DNA of 64,000 bases, from contig NW_003314262.1 of assembly GCF_000143415.4 (NCBI RefSeq), forward strand, positions 2,156,288 through 2,220,287, given 5' to 3'. A program made the translations under genes and the position numbers. Below are positions 56,794 to 64,000 of this stretch, piece by piece (position 1 is the stretch's first letter; every line of letters starts with the position of its first letter). The notes beneath the pieces are model-generated. The model was not told the origin of the DNA and ran no database searches. It worked only from the letters and a program-made list of their open reading frames with translations. This DNA is from Selaginella moellendorffii. Lineage: Eukaryota > Streptophyta > Lycopodiopsida > Selaginellales > Selaginellaceae.

Positions 56794-57886
56794 ATGGCAG
56801 ATGCTACTAGTGCTAATTGGTTTGTTATGTGGCAAGTGTTTGGAGGTGATAAAAGTCAGCCATTACAGAGTTTAATCAGCTTTGTTGGGAATGGATGGAT
56901 GCATCAATTAAAGAGGAGCACGAGGCAAAGGCAAATAAGATGTGCATATAGTGGTGGGAAGGAGACAAAGTGTCAATTGAACACCTTTCACAAATGGAGT
57001 GTTGGCTTGCATGGTGGGAAGTTCGAATATTTCAATGGGGCCATTATATTCTCCATGTAAGTTTTCTTTCATTTTCTTTTCTTGTTACATTCAAATGTTG
57101 CATTTTTCCTATGATCAACCACTTGATGACATAGTACTTACACCAACAATTAATCTCTTTAAAAGCAAACATTGGAGTTGGAGAGCTTCAGAAGCAAGAA
57201 AAGGAAAAGTGTCCCTTTATGAAGCTACACTCTCCGACTTCACTAGATCTCTTGAGCAATCATCAAAAGCTTTGGTTGCATAGGAAGCAAGGTTTGCTAG
57301 TATAGGTCCAAACTTAGACAAGCTTCGAAAGTGGGTTGGTAGAAGGACAACACTAGCAGTAGGGTCAATATCTAAGATGGTGGAGGAAGTTGTTACTGGA
57401 ACTCCTATGGAATCAAATTATGAACCACTTGGGGACATGAGGACAACCCGTTTGAAGCATCGACAGACATTTGATGAGCCCAACATCACTCCTTCTGGCT
57501 CTCACCGTCCAGAGTTTGACTACTATTCTATTCCACGACACCAGAAAAGAACTAAGGAGCATGGAGTGGTGGAGGCATAAGAGAAGATCAAGCTGGCAAA
57601 AGAGTTGAAGTGTAAAATCACAAAGACAAACTACATTAGTGCTGTGGCTAAGGAGTTTGTTGTTGTGACTGAGTCGTCAAAGGGTACAAGCTACACTGTC
57701 AAAATCTGTGAAAATCCATCCTATACTTGTTCAAATTTTACACAGAGGGAGAACAGAGGAAAGGTATATTTAGCTTGCAAGCACATCTATTACATTTTTA
57801 TGCAGGAACAAAACCAAGATCCTAAGATTGACCATCATATCCACCAGACAAGCTTCACAGTTGCGGAGCTTGAGAAGTGTTTTTAG
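56794..57886 (+). pseudogene. SWIM zinc-finger protein, transposase-like, broken
   Basis: First frame 56794-57060 (MADATSANWFVMWQVFGG...). Then, in another phase, 56999-57283, 57377-57580 and 57605-57886 share one frame, separated by TAG (57281-57283) and TAA (57578-57580), with ordinary coding sequence on both sides. The end carries a SWIM-type motif (TCSNF ... ACKHIYYIF, near residues 40-65 of the last frame). The usual first Cys seems to be Tyr. SWIM domains occur in MULE/FAR1-like transposases, but no catalytic part is seen, so the parent family is a guess. The first phase change may be an intron at about 57057-57110. Confidence 0.5.
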
Positions 57887-58129
57887 ATTGCTTTTAGTGT
57901 TCGGATCTATATTTATATTTGTATTTTATTGGTCGAATTTACTTGGAAATATAGATTAAATCAAAATTTAAAAAATGAAAAGGTGTTGGTTCGGGATGAA
58001 CCAATGTTTTTCTTGTATTTGAGAAGCCGTGAGCTCATGAACTCAAAATATACATGAGCTTATTACACGAGCAAATTTGGTAGAAAGTTATTCGCGACAT
58101 CTACTAGTCTTCCAAGGGAAGCTTGAAAG
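57887..58129. other. AT-rich intergenic, nothing seen
   Basis: No frame, repeat or RNA signal recognised. Confidence 0.4.
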
Positions 58130-58460
58130 TAGCTAGATCCTTATTAACACAGGTGCTTTAGATAATTTTATAGCTGTAAATATAGTTTGGCAAGCTGGAC
58201 TAATAGTGCAGTGGTTGGGTGAACCAAGGACGATAGAATTTGTTCAAGGTAGCTAAAACATCAATGAGGTACTTCAAGCAAGAGTTGAAATAAGGACATG
58301 GAAAATAGACATAGATTTCACCGTGTTAGACATGGCAGGATTTGATGTGATTTTTGGGATGGATCAATTCAATTAGTTTTTGATAGCCTTACATGGACAA
58401 GGTAAGAATCTAGTGGTATTGGCAAATGCCCGAGGAGAACAATTTAGGGTGGAGGCCTAG
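58130..58460 (+). pseudogene. Gypsy protease remnant
   Basis: Translates as ILINTGALDNFIAVNIVWQ ... FDVIFGMDQFN. This is a retropepsin pattern (normally D-T-G-A; here Asn) plus the downstream FGMD block, with in-frame stops. Part of an old plus-strand gypsy element that continues at 58600 and 59309. Confidence 0.65.
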
Positions 58461-58660
58461 GATTTAAAGGTAGGGCAATATAAGGCTAAAGACTCCTACT
58501 TAAACTTGGTATCCATGAGATGTAGCATTTTTGTGCTTACTCTCAATAGGGAGTGGACCAAATGGGAAAAAATAAGATGGTATAAACAATGGAATATGAG
58601 GTAGTATTTGTCCACCTCAACGGGAAATTAAGGAAGACTCCCATGTTGGCATTATCAAAT

Positions 58661-59308
58661 TGTAAGCAACCAAAAAGAATAATTTGACAGACAGTCCATA
58701 GAATTCAAATATAAAGGGAAAAGGCCTATGAATAAAAGTGCACCCCCTTTTTCAATCGATTAAGGCTCTTAGGATACTTGGGGTTAAATGTCCTTGGGTT
58801 TGAATAATATTGGGTTGGATGACCTCCTGGGAAGTCTAAATTCATGAGCTTACATTTGGTATTAGAGAGGTCTTAGGTTCGACTCTGTTGGTTGGCTAAG
58901 GGAATCACACCACATATTGATTGATATCTGGTAGGTCTAGTTTGCTCTGGTTGGGCTCTACTCGAGGGGTAGGGTGTCAAGAGAGCAGGGATCTTGGAAG
59001 AGTTATAACTCTCAGCTTCGCTCGACCCGAGGAGTAGGGTGTCAAGAGAGTGGGGATCTTGGGAGAGTTATGGCTCTCAGCTTCCATTCATGAGGGCGTC
59101 AACTTGTAGGAAAACATAATGGATTGTAAGCAAAAAAAAAAACCACTCGAGAGATGGTCGTTCAAATATAAAGAGAAAAAGCCCATGAATAAGAGTGCAC
59201 CCCCTTTTCCAATCAGTTAAGGGTCTTAGGATACTTGGGATTAAGTGTCCTTGGGTTTGAATAGTACTGGGTTGGGTGACCAAATAGACTCAAATTCAAG
59301 AGCTTACA
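58661..59308 (+). mobile_element. TRIM-type miniature LTR element
   Basis: Short LTRs 58661-58854 (194 bp) and 59125-59308 (184 bp) start TGTAAGC and end GCTTACA. The primer-like sequence TTTGGTATTAGAGAGGTC directly follows the first. The interior is 270 bp and includes a ~65-bp tandem duplication (about 58963-59085), with no coding. It splits the gypsy RNase H region: LALSN before it, DFGKDFEVEMD after it. Flanks CAAAT and CAGAC could be a decayed 5-bp target duplication. Confidence 0.7.
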
Positions 59309-59490
59309 CAGACTTTGGTAAGGACTTTGAGGTAGAAATGGACACTTTACATTGTGTGTTGGGTGTAATTTTGAAGCAAGACAACCACCAATGGCATTCT
59401 TCTTGAAGAAGTTGGACAAGGCTCAATGAAAGTGGCATGTCCACAAAAAGAAAATATTTGCAATGGTCAAAGCGCTCTGAGCAAAGGCCA
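59309..59490 (+). pseudogene. Gypsy RNase H remnant
   Basis: DFGKDFEVEMDTLHCVLGVIL..., then in a shifted frame a KKLDKA and KKKIFAMVKAL block. These match the RNase H start and YEKEMLAI helix of gypsy elements. Frameshifts and stops are present. Confidence 0.6.
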
Positions 59491-59509
59491 TTAAACAAAG
59501 GAATGGTGC

Positions 59510-59855
59510 CAAACTCCTAAGCATAGAGGTAAGGAGTAAAGGAACTAGAGCATGGAGTGACTCCTAGAATGGTGCCAAACTCCTAAGCATAGAGGTAAGG
59601 AGTAAAGGAACTAGAGCATGGAGTGACTCTTGAGTGTAAGCTCCTAAGCATAGAGGTAAGGAGTAAAGGAACCAAAGCATGGAGTGACTCCTGAGTGTAA
59701 GCCCAGGGAGTAAAGGGATAGGAGCACAGAGTGACTGTTCCAAAGGAATGGTGCTAAAATTCTAAACATAGAGGTAAGGAGTAAAGGAACCAGAGCATGG
59801 AGTGACTCCTAAGTGTAAGCCCAGAGAGCAAAGGGATAGGAGCACAAAGTGAATT
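59510..59855. repeat. Minisatellite, about 65-bp unit
   Basis: Four to five degenerate copies of CTAAGCATAGAGGTAAGGAG followed by TAAAGGAACCAGAGCATGGA and GTGACTCC. Two versions of the spacer alternate. Confidence 0.8.
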
Positions 59856-59934
59856 GGAATAGTCCTGGAGCATTTAACATCCCAATGCTAGAACTAGCAT
59901 GCAAAACAGAGCCAAATAGAATTTAGCACTATTT

Positions 59935-60245
59935 CAATATACCGGTGGCCTAATGCAAGGATATGGGTACTCCACCAGCTAGCATGGTGTGGAACTTAGG
60001 TTTAGACTCAAGCCAGATGCAAAACAAGAATAGGCACGCAAGCTAAAGCTAGATTATACCACAAGTTAGTTGGCCATGCCAGACTTACCCACTATCCCTA
60101 CTATACATTTGAAACAAAATGCTACTAACACAAGGTGCATGATAGTGAGGGTGTTTGGCAGACGTGATAAACTATCATTTGGCGATATTAAGGGACTAGT
60201 CTCAGTATATAAGGGTTCTTGTTAAGCAAATGAAAGATAGAGAAA
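59935..60245 (-). mobile_element. Degraded LTR fragment of the G family
   Basis: Resembles 40035-40560 (ACCGGTGGCCTAA, TCCCTACTATACATTTG, AGGGTGTTTGGCAGAC, AAGGGACTAGTCTCA) with large deletions. Orientation is as the LTRs of G. Confidence 0.65.
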
Positions 60246-61004
60246 AAAAAAACTAAGAGCTGTTAGGGCATAGCTAAGGGAATATCCCCATCTTCCTTGT
60301 ATAAAACCCTTGCCCCAAAAGGGCAATAGAGGGGCATTTGTGAAGAGCATTAGAGCATTTCTCGTGTTTGAGTGAGTGTTGGGGGAGGTGCCTCTCCTTT
60401 CCTCAACAAATGGTGAACCCAGCGTGATATGCAATCCTTTTTACTACATCATTTCTCTCTTTTTCTTTTGACTGGAGACTTTGAGAAGCAATTTCTCGTT
60501 CATCTTGCAGTGGTTCTGCTTGATCTTAGGCACGTTAGATAGGTCTTAAGCTCCTCTTTTCGGCAAGCTATAGCACTCATCAAGCTGTGCAATATTTAAG
60601 GAGATACAATGTTTCTTGGCTCGGTTTGGTGAATATTTTGGGGATTTTCACTTTCTTGCCTAGATTCTTGGCCTAATTTCTCAAAGCAATGCATTTGGGT
60701 TTGTAGATATGACCTAGATCTACAGGTAGTGGTAATTCTTGGCACTAGATTTGGGCAAATTTATAGCATGCAAAAAGATTTTCTTCTCCAACTATATAAG
60801 GGCATCTTTGTAACAGAAATTTGCACTACTCCGGGCTTTGTTTTAGATGCTATTTGTTTCTGGAGGTGCTCCTAGTCCTAGGCTATCTGAGAATACTGAT
60901 GGTGCTATGGTATCAATCTAGATTGGTGACATGTAAATGTTTTCCACAATATTGGTGTTCTAGGCTATCTTTTTCTTGGATCTCGAGGAATATTGAGGCA
61001 TCTT
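60246..61004. other. Possible LTR end with primer site, otherwise nothing
   Basis: 60258-60407 starts TGTTAGGGC, has a TATAAAACCC box and ends CTCAACA. ATGGTGAACCCAGCGTG follows, similar in form to a primer-binding site. No partner LTR is seen, so it may be a solo or short LTR. The rest, to 61004, holds no gene. Confidence 0.35.
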
Positions 61005-62880
61005 TGTTAGGCACCAAATTAGCATAATAGGATAAGGAAAGGGCCTTGCAATCAAGTGATCACCCCTTCAGTCAGTTGGCTTAGGGTGTAAGAGATAAGA
61101 TCCTAACATTAGTATCGGAGCCCAGTTCGATTCTTATGGCTGACAAGTGGGGTAGGAATATTCTAAAGGAATATTCAACATGGTGGATCTAGAGGGAGAA
61201 CCAAGGTTTGGTAAACCCTAAGAGAAGGACTATGGTGACCAAATGGTGGCCTAAGTATGATCGCAAACGATCATTCTTTGATGAGGGGGAGGATTGTTAA
61301 GCACTAGGTTAGTATAATAGGATAAGGAAAGGGCCCTCCAATCAAGTGATCATCCCTTTAGCCAATTGGTTTAGAGTGTAAGGGATAGGATCCTAACATT
61401 GGTATCAAAGCCCAGTTTGATTCTCGTGGTTGACAAGTGGGGCAAGAATATTCTAAAGGAATATTCAACATGGTGGATCTAGAGGGAGAACCAAGGTTTG
61501 GTAAACCCTAAAAGAAGGACCATAGTGACCAGATGGTGGCTTAAGTATGATTGCGGACGATCATTCCTTGATGAGGGGGAGGATGGTGACCAGATGGTGG
61601 CCTAAGTATGATCGCGGACGATCATTCCCTAATGAGGGGGAGGATTGTTAGGCATCAGGTCAGCATAATAGGATAAAGAAAGGGCTCTGAAATCATGTGA
61701 TCACCCCTTTAGCCAGTTGGCTTAGGGTGTAAGGGATAGGATCCTAACATTGGTATTGGAGCCCAGTTCGATTCTCGTGGTTGATCGCAGATGTTCATTC
61801 CCTAACGAGGGGGAGGATTGTTAGGCACTAGGTCAACATAATAGGATAAGGAAAGGGCCTTACAATCAACTGATCACCCCTTTAGCCAATTGGCTTAGGG
61901 TGTAAGGGATAGGATCCTAACATTGGTATTGGAGCCTAATTCAATTCTCGTGACTAATAGAGTGGGGCAAAAATGTTTTGAAGGAATATTCAACATGGTG
62001 GATCTAGAGGGAGAACCAAGGCTTGGTAGACCCTAAAAGAAGGACTATGGTGACCAGATAGTGGCCTAAGTATGATCGTGGACGATCATTCCCTGACGAG
62101 GGGAGGATTGTTAAGCACTAAGTCAGGATGATAGGATAAAGAAAGGGCTCTATAATCAAGTGATTACCCCTTTAGCTAATTGGCTTAGGGTGTAAGGGAT
62201 AGGATTTTAACATTGGTATACGAGGGAGGTTGAATTCTCGTGGCTGACAAGTGGGGCAAGAATATTCTAAAGGAATATTCAACATAGTGGAATATCCTAA
62301 TAGGATAAAGAAAGGGCCCTGCAATCAAGTGATCACCCGTTTAGCCAGTTGGCTTAGGGTGTAAGGGATAGGATCCTAATATTGGTATCGGAGCCCAGTT
62401 CGATTCTCGTGGTTGATCGCAGATGTTCATTCCCTAACGAGGGGAGGATTGTTAGGAACCAAGTCAGGATAATAGGATAAAGAAAGGGCTCTGCAATCAA
62501 TTGATCACCCCTTTAACCAGTTGGCTTAGGGTGTAAGGGATAGGATCTTAACATTGGTATCGGAGCCCAGTTCGATTCTCGTGGTTGACAAGTAGGGCAA
62601 GAATATTCTAAAGGAATATTAAACATGGTGGATCTAGAGGGAGAACTAAGGCTTGGTAGACCGTAAGAGAAGGACCATGGTGACCGGATGGTTGCCTAAA
62701 TATGATCGCAGATGTTCATTCCCTAACGAGGGGAGGATTGTTAGGCATCAGGTCAAAATAATAGGATAAAGAAAGGGCCCTGCAATCAAGTGATTAGTTG
62801 GCTTAGGGTGTAAGGGATAGAATCCTAACATTGGTGGGATAGAATCCTAACATTGGTATCGGAGCCCAATTCGATTCTCA
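61005..62880 (+). mobile_element. Tandem array of a TRIM-type LTR element
   Basis: 104-bp LTRs (TGTTAGGC ... ATCCTAACA) at 61005-61108, 61295-61398, 61646-61749, 61819-61922, 62109-62212 and 62450-62553, with shortened ones near 62296-62382 and 62739-62830. Each is followed by TTGGTATCGGAGCC, a primer site of the initiator-Met type. Each full unit ends with GATGAGGGGGAGGAT, a polypurine tract, directly before the next LTR. Full units are about 290 bp; some are shortened. The interior has an inverted repeat GAATATTC-TAAAG-GAATATTC. No coding. Confidence 0.8.
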
Positions 62881-62935
62881 TATGTAATAGGCTGTCCCTC
62901 TTGAGCACTAAGAACTCCTCCCAGTGCTATCAACC
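62876..62935 (-). other. Fragment of F-family RNase H region
   Basis: TCTCATATGTAATAGGCT and AACTCCTCCCAGTGC match 18990-19040 of F2 in the same orientation, fused to the end of the TRIM array. Confidence 0.55.
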
Positions 62936-63221
62936 GTATATAGGGTTATATTTCCACACTTGAGGTTGCTTTTGTGAGTACTGACATATTTTTGAGCTAG
63001 AAAAAGGTGAAAAAGGAACTTGTTAAAATTTTGTATCACTTATTGATGATTTGCCATTTTGGCATTTATAATCTTAATATCATCTTTATAATAATCTTTT
63101 TTATTTTGTGGGGAGTAATCTTGTTAATAATTTACAATTGGTGGTACCTTCAATATTTATTCCATACTTTCTCTATACTTATCATGACTTTCCTATTCTA
63201 AGTGGATATATAAGACATCAA
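62936..63221. other. AT-rich intergenic, nothing seen
   Basis: A 64-codon hydrophobic frame (63007-63201) is a by-product of A/T-richness. Confidence 0.4.
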
Positions 63222-63475
63222 TATGTGATTTGTGAAGTTATACAAGTTTTTTTATTGGTCAGAGATACGACATAATGTTATTCGGTATATACATAATTAT
63301 GTTTTGTGCCAAGTTCGTAATACTCCCCCTTGTGCTATAGAAGGGCAATGAATTCAATTACAGTTTCCTATTCATTTGAGTTAATGGTGTTTGATCTGAT
63401 GGGGCTTTTTCCAAGGTCAATTGTTGCCAATGAATATGTCATTATTGCCTTTGACTATTTGACCCACAATAGACA
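63222..63475 (+). pseudogene. Gypsy integrase remnant
   Basis: RHNVIRYIHNYVLCQVRNTP matches the zinc-binding end (one Cys of the pair visible). FELMVFDLMGLFPRS then IIAFDYLTH matches the start of the catalytic core with its first Asp. Stops and a frame change lie between them. Confidence 0.6.
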
Positions 63476-64000
63476 CCCAAAGGTACCACTAACATATCAA
63501 CCTATTATGCTAAAGTCGTGTCTATTCACCTTTATCTCATTGATAGTCCAAGACCACTTATACCATAGTCCCATCTCTCAAAGACTGAGCAATCCATCCA
63601 CAAGTGGTCATCCCATGACCATAAGTTAGCATCATTATGATAACTAAAGACATGGGGAACACCCTTCCCCAATATCCCTTTCTTGGTCCTCACCAAGTTC
63701 CTTTCTATTCACAGTAGTACTTGCCAACATTACCATTGAGTTAGGGCCCAAATGCCTCTCATTCACATTTGGGACTTCCTCACCACGTGACCATATCCTT
63801 GGTCACCACACAAGAGGATTGCTTTTTTTCCTTTTCACAGTTTAGGACTTTGAGACATATTTCAAAACACTGTAGCCATATACAAGCCTTTTAAGTATTC
63901 CCCCCACCTTATGCCTCTTGGTGCCCTAGCCAGGTGACTAGAGTAAAGTTCCAATGAGCCATACCAAGTATCTAAATAAGTACTGCCACACACACTGAAT
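63476..64000. other. Right edge, nothing recognised
   Basis: No frame over 60 codons beyond the integrase tail, no repeat shared with the rest of the window. Confidence 0.4.

Noticed and set aside
59510-59855. CRISPR-like array because of spaced repeats
   Set aside because: Plant nuclear context; degenerate minisatellite with repeated, not unique, spacers.
61005-62880. Tandem tRNA genes suggested by GGTATCGGAGCCCAGTTCGATTC
   Set aside because: The motif is a primer-binding site after each short LTR; no tRNA cloverleaf around it.

Overview
This is a eukaryotic plant nuclear window. It has a plant telomere-type repeat (TTTAGGG units near 11.46 kb), plant-type A-type cytochrome P450 sequence with spliceosomal introns, Ty3/gypsy chromoviruses and TRIM/LARD-type LTR elements. 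Introns are very short (about 33-64 nt), which fits a compact lycophyte genome such as Selaginella. That identification is an inference from style; I could not run a search.

Most of the window is a nest of mobile elements. The main actor is a large DNA transposon present twice in opposite orientation. Copy 1 runs from off the left edge to 16720; copy 2 is 33162-50509. It has 24-bp terminal inverted repeats (AAGCTCTATTTCGTTAAAGT plus 4 bp) and, at copy 2, a 4-bp target duplication ATCT. It carries two divergently transcribed genes. Gene B encodes a ~1030-aa protein with the hallmarks of the DUF7869 family (QTDN and GHTHEDVD motifs), the likely transposase. Gene A is a many-exon gene whose product begins with a ParB/sulfiredoxin-like domain (SGQH motif), continues through a very acidic linker and ends in an FCP1/NIF-type HAD phosphatase domain (DLNGVL ... 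IIDDSP). A 22-bp palindrome (arm ATGGCRTGWGG plus its reverse complement) recurs more than twenty times inside the two copies, and I did not see it outside them. In gene A it sits again and again inside 38-54 nt introns, 4-11 nt before the 3' splice site.

Layout. 1-16720: transposon copy 1, with a gag-only LTR element (B, 5170-10969) inserted into one of the palindromes. 17259-21973: a degraded gypsy element (F2) nested in an older chromovirus remnant that ends with an LTR at 22404-23371. 23735-24079: a stray P450 last exon. 25126-32852: a 7.7-kb LTR element without recognisable genes (D), with 1.84-kb LTRs holding a CCGAGA/CCGAGT minisatellite. 32858-33161 and 50514-50706: pieces of a host reading frame split by transposon copy 2. 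Copy 2 itself is an internal-deletion derivative and has a 7.4-kb chromovirus (G, 39891-47290) inside one of its introns. 51490-54287: a young deleted gypsy element (F), inserted in another short host frame. 54489-56042: a P450 pseudogene. 56794-57886: a broken SWIM-domain gene. 58.1-64 kb: gypsy remnants, a small TRIM, a minisatellite, and a tandem array of another TRIM (61005-62880).

Almost every coding gene seen here is disabled, mostly by C-to-T or G-to-A changes that make stop codons, as expected from deamination of methylated cytosines in silenced DNA. Gene B of copy 1 (12963-16104) is the only long frame that is still open.
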